From: Gracilaria domingensis
Lineage: Eukaryota; Rhodophyta; Florideophyceae; Gracilariales; Gracilariaceae
Reading direction: 5' to 3'
Length of the DNA: 64,000 bases
Assembly (NCBI GenBank): GCA_022539475.1
Contig: VCMS01000178.1
Coordinates: 1-64,000, forward strand
Position numbers and translations under genes: made by a program. Shown piece after piece: positions 1 through 9,962 of the stretch. Position 1 is the stretch's first letter; each line of letters begins with the position of its first letter. Under the pieces are notes generated by a model, which had not been told where the DNA came from, did not search any database, and saw nothing but the letters and a program-made list of their open reading frames with translations.

Positions 1-2514
1 ATGGGGATTAAGCATGCTGTTTCCGACAGTTTCATGGAGGATTATATCCGAGATACAACAGTTCAAGATGAGCCACATCTTCGTTACTCTTCATTCAAAG
101 GCGTAAGAGAGGCATTGCTGCGAAATTCTGGTGTTGAATCGAGTGAGCATCCGTGCTGTGGTAGATTTCATAAGGCACTTCGCGTGAGAACGGATCATTC
201 TGTAACCAATTGTAGCTACTGTTCTCAGCCTGATGGTGCAACGTTTGCCACATATGAATACATTTCAATATGGTGTAGGTTGCAACGACTTTTGGCAAGC
301 CCAATTGAAGGTCCAAGACTCTTTGACTACTTTAGGAAGGGTTTGTTTGGTGAGACGACTGGAGGCTACAGAGACTTCTTCTCCGGAAAGATCTTCAGGG
401 ATATTGTAAGTGACTTAGGTGGACCGGAAAGCGTTCAGAACGACATCTTTCTTTCCATTTCTGCAGATGGAGTTCAACCTTTTCGATCCGACGACTACAC
501 GTACTGGCCATTCGTTTGTACAGTTCTTAACCTTCCGCCGTCTGAAAGGTTCAAGATCAAACGCCTCCTGCCTTTGTTTATCATTCCCGGTCCGAATGAG
601 CCAAAAGATCTTACGTCCTTTCTTCATCCGTTTCTTTCAGAGCTTCAAGACCTGCATAGTGTCGGGCGAAGAGTAAGACTGTGGAACGGAGAGGTAACGC
701 GAGTACGAGTTCATCTACTTTTCGTTCTTGCTGATCTACCTGCCATGAAGAAGCTCACCCATCTGAAGGGAGCAAACGGACTTGTGCCGTGTCGCTTCTG
801 CTCCATTCGCGGGATCTACCAAAACCACACATATTTTCCTCCCACTTTGGTTGAGGAAGGAGCAATATCTCGAACAACAAGAGCGAGAACCAATGTTCCG
901 AACTTGAAAGTACTTTGGGAAGTGGACAATCTTCCCATGCGATCGCACAGTGAAGTTCTTAGTGCGTACGAAGAGTTACAGATGCAAAGTAGCACAATGA
1001 CCAACCAGGAACTACAGCGTCAGCTAAAACATCATGGATTTTCGAGCATCACTATGACACCCTTCTTAAGCATACCAACTGTACGGGCATTCAGCTCATT
1101 CCCAATTGACATAATGCATCTTCTCTTCGAAAATGTGGCTCGCGATATGATCTCAATATGGATGAACGACTCTGGCCGCCATCCGGAACTAGGATGCCTT
1201 ACCAGTCCTAGGGTGCTCAAGGCCGTCTATGAGAATATTCGCTCTTGCAGAAGAGGTTTTGGCTCCGACTATTGCAGAGCACCACGTGGACTCGACAAAA
1301 AGGGACTTTGGAAGGCAGCGGAGTGGAAATTCTTTGTGACTTCAACCAGCGTGGTCGTTTTGGACGGATGGATACCAGAGAAAACATTAGACGGGTGGTA
1401 CTTATTTGTGCAACTGGTCCAAAGAGTGTGTCAATGGAGCCTCACGGAGGATCTTGTTTGTGATATTGAGCGACTTTCTCGCGAGTTCTATCATCATTTT
1501 GTCAATCATTACTACCAGAACAAGAGAGAGCGGGTCCATATGTGCAGATACGTCTATCACTTGCTTCTACATCTAAGTCAATGTATCCGAGATTGTGGGC
1601 CAGTCTCTTTGTTGGGTCAATGGACCATAGAGAATTATATTGGCCAGCTGAATCGGGTTACAAATGCTAAGTATTTGTTTGCTCAATCTGTGAATGAGAA
1701 GATCAAGTACCACGCGGCAGCCTCGTTGTACAGTCTGCAATTCGGAACTGTCATCCCTCATCTTGCTCCAGAAGAAGATGAAGACTCCGACCTTTCGAAC
1801 GCAGAAGGTAACCCAGAGGTCTACTATGATGCTGACATGAGTCGATTTTATTTCCTACCGCCTTCTCGCATTTCATCAGTTACTGTGGGACAGGATTCAT
1901 TTCCCAATCTAATGTCGCTGCTGGCCCGGTACTATGCTACTGTTCTTGGCGTTTCCACAAGTGAAGCCGCCAATTTTTTGGCAAGTGAAGAAACAATATC
2001 GGTTTTCTCTCGTGCTAAGGACGAGAAAACAAGGTTGCTTATGCCGTGGACCTATCATACTGTATCGAGAAACGAACGGAAGTCTTGCTACTTTTCTGGA
2101 GTGTTTCGTGATGGGAATGACACTCACGCTACTGTTTACTACGGTAGGGTGTTGGCATTTTTCAAGCACACTCTAAATGGGACTACCCACAAGCTTGTAC
2201 TTGCTGACTGGGCAACTCGTTTTTTACAGACTGGGAGGCAGGGACAGGTGTATTGTCGATCATCTGTTGACGATGAGAGCTTGTTTCCTTGTCGCACTAT
2301 AGAAAGTGTCTGCTCTATGAGCCATCCTGTTGGAGTCGTCCAGATCCAGTATCCTAGATCTGCAACCTCCACAAGCCAAAGGACTTACATCATTGACGAT
2401 CTTCGGCATTCTCAGGGTTTGTTGACGGGAACCAAGTGGTTTCCAGAAGATTTGTCTCTTCAACTCGGAGGCTTGTCAAAATCCTCACGAAAGAGGCTGC
2501 ACAGGGAAATCTGA
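1..2514 (+). CDS. tnp2/CACTA-type DNA transposase
   Basis: The 837-residue frame is open from the first base, so the true start may lie outside the window. It resembles the tnp2 (En/Spm, CACTA) transposase family. A CxxC pair is near residues 71-74, and the first putative catalytic Asp is in SADGVQPF (D156). A second Asp (D245) is in FVLADLPAMKKL, followed by the knuckle CRFC at 264-267. The family signature DIMHLLFENVA lies near residue 369, and a later HLLLHLSQCIRDCGPV segment matches the C-terminal part of tnp2 proteins. There is no internal stop, so it may be recently active. It should act in the nucleus, cutting and joining element ends. Terminal repeats were not located because the left end is off the window. 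The CACTA family call is sure; residue roles are inferred. Confidence 0.82.
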   Translation: MGIKHAVSDSFMEDYIRDTTVQDEPHLRYSSFKGVREALLRNSGVESSEHPCCGRFHKALRVRTDHSVTNCSYCSQPDGATFATYEYISIWCRLQRLLASPIEGPRLFDYFRKGLFGETTGGYRDFFSGKIFRDIVSDLGGPESVQNDIFLSISADGVQPFRSDDYTYWPFVCTVLNLPPSERFKIKRLLPLFIIPGPNEPKDLTSFLHPFLSELQDLHSVGRRVRLWNGEVTRVRVHLLFVLADLPAMKKLTHLKGANGLVPCRFCSIRGIYQNHTYFPPTLVEEGAISRTTRARTNVPNLKVLWEVDNLPMRSHSEVLSAYEELQMQSSTMTNQELQRQLKHHGFSSITMTPFLSIPTVRAFSSFPIDIMHLLFENVARDMISIWMNDSGRHPELGCLTSPRVLKAVYENIRSCRRGFGSDYCRAPRGLDKKGLWKAAEWKFFVTSTSVVVLDGWIPEKTLDGWYLFVQLVQRVCQWSLTEDLVCDIERLSREFYHHFVNHYYQNKRERVHMCRYVYHLLLHLSQCIRDCGPVSLLGQWTIENYIGQLNRVTNAKYLFAQSVNEKIKYHAAASLYSLQFGTVIPHLAPEEDEDSDLSNAEGNPEVYYDADMSRFYFLPPSRISSVTVGQDSFPNLMSLLARYYATVLGVSTSEAANFLASEETISVFSRAKDEKTRLLMPWTYHTVSRNERKSCYFSGVFRDGNDTHATVYYGRVLAFFKHTLNGTTHKLVLADWATRFLQTGRQGQVYCRSSVDDESLFPCRTIESVCSMSHPVGVVQIQYPRSATSTSQRTYIIDDLRHSQGLLTGTKWFPEDLSLQLGGLSKSSRKRLHREI

Positions 2515-5480
2515 AGTTTGTTAGGTAAAAGATGGTTGTGGCAGGGAGTTCGTCTGAGTTTGTGCCTGTGTATGTTACTGGTCTTTTGAAGACGTTCGTT
2601 GTCGTAGATGCTGACATGATGGCCTCACTAATGGTGTCTGGAAAGAAGGAAAAGTTTTCGAAAAGTTCTGGTAGTTCAGGTTTACTCGAAAGATCAAAAA
2701 GTTTTGGAAAAGGGAAGAACCTTTTTCACTCCGAAGTTCAGAGTCCGAACGTGGTTGAAAAGAAACCTACCACAAGCAACAATTTCCGTTCACATTGGAC
2801 GAAAAGCCGTTGTGTGCCGCTCGCCGGCGCTCTCCTCTCCTGATACTATCTACCGCTTCCCTGTTCAACATTTCATCTCACCCTCTAGACCACTAGGCTC
2901 CGTCTTGTATAGCAGTTTATGCCTGGAGCGGAGCACGTCTCGCTGCGAGCCTTTCCCTACGACTCGGAGGGATCATCTTACAGCCAACGCGGACGGCACG
3001 AACATGGTTTATGGATTATGAACGCGGCCTCGGTTCTAATTCACACAGTGATTGACGTTGCAAGGCACCAAGGTCTTCCCAGCTGCAGCTCTTCTTCTCG
3101 CTACACGCACTCATTCGTTCACTGAGGCATCAACTTGGGGCAATTTTGCATAATGAGAGAAGCCATTGGTTTCGCACTGCTGCTTATGAGAGGTATGGAT
3201 CATAATTTGAATCAAGGCTGACGATGTTAAGCCAGAAGCGTCTTCAGAGCGTGACTTCGACCTACGTCGTGCATGCTACTGCGCGTTTGTTTGCGCCCGT
3301 GCAGAGAATGAGATGGCTACCGAACGAACAACTTATGGACGGGGAAAGTGGCTTTGCAACGGGACTACGTAAGACTCTCTGGATAACCAGTAGCCCAACG
3401 AGCGTGATTTCGAGCCAGGCGTCCCTTTGCGACCGCGACCTTGCCATCTGCCTTGCTAACGACTATTACTGGGTACGCAACATTGCAGTAATAAACTCTT
3501 AGAGAGTTTACACCAGCAGTTATCGGGTGTTCCAAGTGTATCGTGTCCATGCAATAAGGTCACAATACCTTTGTTATCCCACTGCTTGTAGAGCTAGGCT
3601 GAGATTGATTGCTACAAGAAGGGCGTGTCATGGCTTCATTGGTGTTGATCGCTTGCTTGTACTCTCGACGCTTGAGCAGCACCCACTCGTTGTCAGAGTC
3701 GCGCATGTTTGAACTGTATCTATAGACAACAGGAGGTGCATTTCAGAGACAGCATGGCCGTGGTTATGTCCTTGTGCTGGTTGGAGCATGAAGCGACGCA
3801 CCTAAACAAGCTGCTAACGCAGAGAAAGATGGTTACGTTCTAAGAAGGGGTACGCCGCACGCAGAAGCGCTTCACGTTGCACTCTTTTCAAATCATTCCC
3901 ATCGCCTGCACGAATGGAAAGGTCTTGAACCCCCATCGTTGCTCCAGCTATTTTCGTGCTCAACTGGGGCAAGATGTATATATGGAGGACTTAGAAGAAC
4001 TCCATCTGGAGGAAACAATGTTTCAACAAAATATTAGCATCGATTGGCAAGCGAAGATATGGCTGTACGACAGTGTCCAGGTAGCGAAAGGAAGGCGACA
4101 GCAGCGTACCACACCTGCGCGTTTCAGGAACGAGGTAGCGGCTACGGGGTACGTGACGTATACTGTCAAGGTAAGAACTCGGCGAGAACTCGTTGAAAAT
4201 ATGGCTGAGCTTACCGACGATGGAGGGGCTTGTCTCTTCGCAACAAGAAGGGCAAGCGGGACTTGCGAACAGACAGGGCTCGTGTATCCATGAAGAGTTT
4301 TGGCGGTGCGCTGTAACAGGCTAGCACAGGTCATGCGAATGAGGTTAGCTGAGATGAATGGAAAGAAGACGGAACTTCCGTTGAAAGAAGATGTATCACG
4401 ATCGCTGAGTGGCTCTCCAGTGCTCTTTGCATGTGGCTTACAACCGGCTTGGGCGCGGAGGCCCATTGCTGGCGAAGGAGTGGGATGGTACATACCCCCG
4501 ATCACCTCGAGATCTCTGAACAACGACGCTCCGAGACGCAAGTGAAGCGCCACTTCCGCTGTTCTTTCGTACACTTTCACAGTGAAAATTTGTGCTCGAT
4601 GGTGTCAATCATCTCTCATCGACGATGGAGTTTTCGTTGATTTCTGTACAACACGGGCCACAGTGCGCATGCTCTTTGTACTTTGCAAATGGTAGCTAGC
4701 GATACTTCATCGCTGGCAGCCTGCTGGGGGCGTCGGATTCTCTTCCTTCTCCTGCTTTTCCAGACGCAGCAAGAAGTGCATACTGCCTTCCAAGCCGGCT
4801 ACCAAATGATTCTTGCTTTTAAGCTTTTGTGTATTGGTTTTGGGTGTGCGCACATGCCGCCCTATTTCGTTCTTGATCGCCAATGCTCGTTCGACACATG
4901 ACTTTCGCCCTCGTCTTGGTCACAGCTTTCCCTACAATTCATGGTTCGTTTCTATCGGTTATTCACACTGTGGATACTGGTATAACAATCACTTTTGAAT
5001 TGTGAGCAGACAAAGTGCTCGATGCGGGTAACCAAAACATCATCGCTCAGTCAAGGTCATCTTCATCGAAGATACTGCAGTTCATACAATGCTCTGGTCT
5101 CAACTGAGGAGGAGGTTCAACCGCAGCAGGTCACCAAGGACGGTTCTTCCCGATGATGTCAATTGTAATATCGAAGTCATTAGGAGAAAAGGATTGGGTG
5201 AAACCCGGACTTGATTTCCTGCTCTCCTTGAAACAAGAAAGATGGCTTGGAAGGTATAGTTCCAGGACTAGAATAGGCAGCACGATTTTGAACATCATGT
5301 AAATTTAGAAAAAGTAAAGTGACGATCTTGAGCTACATCTGTCGTACACCGGACTTCCTTTTGTGCTACTCCGTTTTAAGAAATGTCGTACTTAAGTTTA
5401 GTCTTCATGTAACTTTGGTATGCATCTAGTGCAAATATTGTTCATTAACGGTAGGCATATTGTCCCTGTGAGCTCCTTGA
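2515..5480. other. Decayed sequence downstream of the transposase, no supported gene
   Basis: About 3 kb in which only short frames occur. The frame at 2532-2843 (103 codons, Ser/Lys-rich) directly follows the transposase stop and could be a remnant of a second element gene. Overlapping frames at 3877-4293 (+) and 4023-4580 (-) resemble nothing I know. The stretch is probably the 3' part of the CACTA-type element plus degenerate sequence. Confidence 0.5.
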
Positions 5481-5491
5481 TTTTTTGACAT

Positions 5492-5648
5492 GTGGCGTAC
5501 CCGACTGACGCTATTGGCGAACAACTGGCGCACAAATCTAGTCCAGTACGCCACTTGTACGCCAGTTGTAACCATGGGTAGCACTTTCGTATTAATTTCG
5601 AAGCATATTTTGTACGCCACTTGTAAATACCATTAGTACGCCAATAGT
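5492..5648. repeat. Cluster of direct and inverted 12-bp repeats (GTACGCCA-type)
   Basis: Four forward copies occur: GTACGCCACTTG at 5547, GTACGCCAGTTG at 5557, GTACGCCACTTG at 5612 and GTACGCCAATAG at 5637. Three reverse copies lie to the left: GTGGCGTAC at 5492, CTATTGGCG at 5511 and CAACTGGCG at 5522. The arrangement is roughly symmetric about 5540. CACTA elements carry short subterminal repeats bound by their own proteins, so this may be the subterminal region of the tnp2 element. That link is inference. Confidence 0.6.
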
Positions 5649-6016
5649 GTCAATATCGTAGTTATTAAATTCTTCTAGGGAATCGCATAACGTTTGACTA
5701 CTGGACTTGCGCTGTGCATTCCATTAAGAATGTTGTTCACCCTTATAGGTGGACCCAAACGAAGTTCTAGACAGACACGCGGCTCCGAAAGTACGCTAGG
5801 AAAGCGCCGGAACTCAAAGACTTTGAATGGGCCGAAGTTGGCCTCGACACGTACCTATAGGGGCTGGTTGTTGTGCTCAACCTCTCACGAAAGCAGAGCA
5901 TCTCTGAACGCTTCTGGCCGACGGTAGAGCGGAAGACGGGGGCACACTACTTCGGAGCTTGGTTAACGGACGATACGGGAGATAGCGTATATTATGCGAT
6001 TCCCAAAGGTGACGAT

Positions 6017-8044
6017 CTATACTCCAGGACCATCCAGCTTTCCGGACGACGCAGCTTCAGCGTAATGAACTCCAGTTATGTTGTTCACATCGGCCATCAT
6101 GTTGGCTGGCTCTCCAACAGTGCTCAAAAGCCTTCGGCGGCTATTACCTCTCTGGAACAAGTTGAGAGCTAAACGATTGAGTTCTGCGAGGAATGAGGCA
6201 AACTCAATACCCATCAAATTGATGGTTCGTAGCGGTGTGTTCTTAATAAAACAGTCTACAGTCTGGATAATGTTGTAGACTGTCATTTCATCCAATGTTG
6301 ACTGCCTAGCCAGATCGAGAGCAAACGCCAAACAGTCGCGATCGTGATAAGAATTCGGGAAAGAACTGCAGTAAATCTTACGAGAACCACTAGAGAGATC
6401 GAAAGAATACTCCATTCTTGCTGCCAACAGCTCCTCTGTGGAGATTGTTTGGCGCTCGATTAGGTTTCGAGTCGATGACAGATTTCCTGCCAGGAATTCT
6501 GAATCAAGAAGTTTCAAGGCCAAGTCATGTACGAGTTGCGTCCATGTGTGGTCATCACCGTAGTTAAACAACACATTCAAGTACGACTGGTAGTCACGAG
6601 CTGTGCTAGACTCATGTACAGTTACATGCTTCGAGAGCGTAGCCTCATTGAGTAGAGCTTTTCCTTGCATATCGAACAGTAAAACACTCAACTCATAACT
6701 TCCTGCTCTACCGACCTGGAAGTACACAACGTTGTAACCAGTGCAAACTCCAAGGCAGAACTTGTTTCCTTTCTCGTCGGTCATGATGAAGTAATAAGAA
6801 AAGGTAGACTTAGTTGAAGGAATGCCCGCCGTAGCAGTGAAGACAGTATCTGTGGTTCCATTTGTGACAGAGGGTTCTGGGAAACCGACAGTCGGTGCAT
6901 CTGCAGTTCGAACAGAGAGAACCAGAGATGTTGCTTCCACCTCCCTGGTAGACGCGCTAAACACAATCTTGAACCTGTATGTTGTTGACGGCTTCATTTT
7001 CCCAGCCTCTATGCCAAGGGGCTTCGTATTTCCCGAAACCGAGAAGATATTCGATTCTTCTGAGTAAAACAAAGGATTGTTGATGACACTAGAAGAAAAG
7101 AAATCTGGAACTGAAGGTTCCAAAAGTTCGTAGGTCCATGTTATATTAGATCCTGCCCCCACATTTATGATTGTCTGCTCGTAATGCGGGACATGGTTCC
7201 AGTCCAGTACGCTGTCATCTACATTGGTCAGCTGAAGAGAATAATCATCTAGATGCGGTTGGGAACCACCATTTTGCACAATGACTGTCAAAGATTGAGC
7301 GCTTGATACTCGATCCATCCCCTTTCTTACAATTAACTTGTACTGGATGAAGTTCACGTCCCCAAGCGCTTCCACTACGTTGATAGGAATGGTGAATGAC
7401 GACGTGAAAGAGTCTGGTACAAGAACATCGTCACAAGTACTGGATTCTTCGGGGGTGAAGTTGTTCTTCGCCGACTGACGACAAAGCCATTCGTACGAAA
7501 GACCGGAGTTACGAGAGCCGGAGTTACGAGAGCCAGATAGTACATCGGGATCATACGAGTTATTGCCATACGAACTCAGTGTAGTATGACTGTTCACTGT
7601 AATAGATTCTTCCGCTTCCCGAATGACTGCAACCAGAGGCGAGGGATCAATGAGAACGTATGACTGAGCTTGTCCTAAAATCATATCACGCTCCCGCATC
7701 CACACCTTAACGGTTACCGTGTGATTCCCGGTTGTTAAACGTTCTCGAGGAACAACGTATTCCCACCCCAGTCGCGCTGGAGTGTTGGTTAGTTCACCAA
7801 CTGCTGGAGTGCCAGTAGTATTTAGAGCTGAGTACCGCTGAACTTGGCCAAATGCTTCCCACTCGAAAATCATGCTAGAGTTTCCCACGTAGCACTCTCC
7901 CGGAGGTGTTACGACCGCCGAAAGTCGAAGAAGAGTAGCGGGACTCGCAATGTAGCGATCCGGAGGCTTCAAGATAAATGCTCCAATTGAAACAATATGC
8001 TCGCGAAGCAAGAAGATTTCGTTCTCCAAAACTGTTCCACTCAT
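6017..8044 (-). pseudogene. REJ/polycystin-1-like extracellular fragment
   Basis: The frame encodes about 675 residues from the first ATG. It stays open a further 60 bases upstream without an ATG, so a 5' exon or the true start is missing. The middle part has the REJ (receptor for egg jelly) look: VNSHTTLSSYGNNSYDPD followed by LSYEWLCR, then beta-rich Ig/PKD-like segments and several N-glycosylation sequons. Such modules lie on the extracellular side of polycystin-1-like membrane proteins. No membrane span, GAIN/GPS or PLAT domain follows; the frame stops soon after EAASSGKLDGPGV. A tandem SGSRN duplication is visible where the DNA repeats gagttacgagagcc. It is either a truncated gene flanked by mobile DNA or one exon of a larger gene. 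Confidence 0.55.
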
Positions 8045-8555
8045 GAACAGAGATATCTTTAGTGCGTACAAACCTGCTTCGAATCACTCCGGACGGAGCT
8101 CAAGCGTCTGTACATGATAGTAGCCGAATCACGCTTTATTGAGATCCGAGGTTTGTCACGATTTGGGCCTCCTCCATAGAAACGATGCGCTGGTGAGATG
8201 GAGTGACAGCACTGACCAAGGAGCTGATGGAATGAAGCTGGACGCTCAGCAAATGTTGAAGCTCATTCAAGCTATCCCCTACATCTCGACTTCGCGCTGA
8301 GTTCTCGCTGGACTTTCTTGCAGACGCTTTGTCGGATCATCCGACTCTGAGGTAAGTCTAGAGAAGGCGAACTTGGAATCTGAATGCTTCGAATCATACA
8401 TACAACATCTGCCAGTTCGCACCGCATTGCAAATTTATTAATATTATTCAACTTTTTAATATAATTCATTCCCATGAGTCAAGGTCCATGGCAACTTGAC
8501 ATCCTGCTGCACAGCGCAAGTAGGCAGCGGGGAATCTCTCTCGCACATCTTGCAG
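8045..8555. other. Spacer between REJ fragment and mobile element
   Basis: No gene seen. AT content rises towards the right, and the first dispersed palindrome of the element (8556) marks the provisional left boundary. Confidence 0.5.
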
Positions 8556-8567
8556 GACATGTATGTC
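8556..8567. repeat. Dispersed palindrome copy 1
   Basis: GGACATGTATGTCC (8555-8568): GGACAT/ATGTCC arms around GT. Leftmost copy, noncoding. Confidence 0.7.
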
Positions 8568-8602
8568 CACCTCACATCCTTTCCATTCAAAACCTTCACA
8601 AT

Positions 8603-8650
8603 TTATTTCATTTCCAAACAATAAAAGTAACGCCACTCTACGCTTGAAAC
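8603..8650 (-). pseudogene. Short coding repeat, copy 1 (fragment)
   Basis: Translates as VSSVEWRYFYCLEMK then stop. It matches the last 15 residues of the segments at 8903 and 9669 (EW-YFHCL-M). Only the 3' end of the repeated coding unit is recognisable. Confidence 0.45.
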
Positions 8651-8902
8651 ATCAGTTCATCTACACCTTTTTATCACGTTGAGTTGCATGGCTCATTCCT
8701 CGTAATAGAGCAACATTGAATGACAAATAAAGCCACTATGTCATAACTAACGTTGCCTAAATAACTGCACAACACTTTCACACGTTCCTATACTAAGTAG
8801 AACCAAACATTTGCAATGAATTAACTTCAACTTTCTCTAAACATGTACAATCCATATATGCTCTTAAATCAAGGTTTAGATATACAAAATTATTTGCCTA
8901 TC

Positions 8903-9106
8903 TCATTTCATTTGTAAGCAATGAAAGTAACACCATTCTAGATCATGTTCAGATAATGAATTGCTTCTTGTCTTAAACTTCTCTGTCAATTTTGCTTCGG
9001 CTTTAATGTTTCGAATTAACGCTTGGCAGAAACAAGAAAATTTAATCTGCTCATTGCACGGCATTCGTGAGCACCACCACCGCATCTGTGTACCTAGATT
9101 GCCCAA
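8903..9106 (-). pseudogene. Short coding repeat, copy 2
   Basis: An open stretch of 67 codons with no good ATG at its head. It ends in LSEHDLEWCYFHCLQMK. The segment QALIRNIKAEAKLTEKFKTR aligns residue by residue with copy 3. The shared stop position and conservative substitutions argue that this was translated, possibly as the last exon of an element protein. Function unknown. Confidence 0.45.
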
Positions 9107-9224
9107 AGGTGGGCGAAATTTTTTCTTGTAAAATAGTATACAGTTAATAGCAGCAAGTCATTTACGGAATTAGTTTAGGTCACAGACACCATCCTGGACC
9201 AGAGTGCGCAAACCAGTACTGCGA

Positions 9225-9236
9225 GACATATATGTC
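9225..9236. repeat. Dispersed palindrome copy 2
   Basis: Perfect 14-bp palindrome AGACATATATGTCT at 9224-9237, noncoding, between short-repeat copies 2 and 3. Confidence 0.8.
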
Positions 9237-9613
9237 TAAGCCAAAATTTTTGCTTTACAGAAACCACACACAGATATCCGCGACTGCAAGGAGCACGCAA
9301 AAGCTGCTTTCACATGCTGCTTCCTATTTTCCAGAGCAGATCTTTAGTCACCAAGCATCTGACAACGCAGCAAAGCAAGAACATATCGCTTTGCAAGCAG
9401 AAAATCAATTTATCTTCCACCGACTACTAAGTTTTTGGAAAGCAACTTTGTGTTAAAAGCCCACAAATGATAGTTGTGGTAATTTTTGTCATACGTACAA
9501 GTCTTTACTGTTCGTCTTTGCAGCGTAAGAAGAGAATTTATCAAGAATGCTTGAAGGTATAATGCTGCCTTTCCAAGGGGAGATCAAAGAAATAAATTGC
9601 GATCAACAACCAA

Positions 9614-9625
9614 GACATATATGTC
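9614..9625. repeat. Dispersed palindrome copy 3
   Basis: Perfect 18-bp palindrome CAAGACATATATGTCTTG at 9611-9628, about 40 bases beyond the stop of short-repeat copy 3. Confidence 0.8.
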
Positions 9626-9668
9626 TTGAGTAGTATTCTTTTAATTAAAAGACAACTTTGGAATAAAA

Positions 9669-9884
9669 TCAGTTCATATTCAAACAGTGAAAATAAGACC
9701 ATTCTAAATCATGCTCTGAAACGAAGCTCTCTCTCGTTTGATACTTCTTGGTCAGCTTTGCTTTGGCCTTAATATTCTGAATTAATGCCTGGTAAGCGAG
9801 CAAAGCAATATAATAGCCATGACCGCCATTTCGTAACGATCGTCCAATAACTCTAATGCCGCTATTTCTCTGTTCATGGGACAC
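9669..9884 (-). pseudogene. Short coding repeat, copy 3
   Basis: An open stretch of 71 codons beginning with a non-ATG codon. It carries QALIQNIKAKAKLTKKYQTR and ends VSEHDLEWSYFHCLNMN. About two thirds of its C-terminal 40 residues match copy 2. It lies 3' of the transposase-like gene on the same strand, so it could be a displaced terminal exon. No known domain. Confidence 0.45.
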
Positions 9885-9962
9885 AGTGTTCTTTGTGTCG
9901 AGTTCAACGTAAACTCTTGGATTATACGAGGGAGAGCAGTGCTTGTGGTTTTCAATATGGAA

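Noticed and set aside
3877-4580. Opposed frames of 138 and 185 codons
   Set aside because: No motif, mutual overlap, and located in decayed transposon sequence.
5492-5648. CRISPR-like array
   Set aside because: Units are 12 bp in both orientations with irregular gaps; not a CRISPR, and the genome is eukaryotic.
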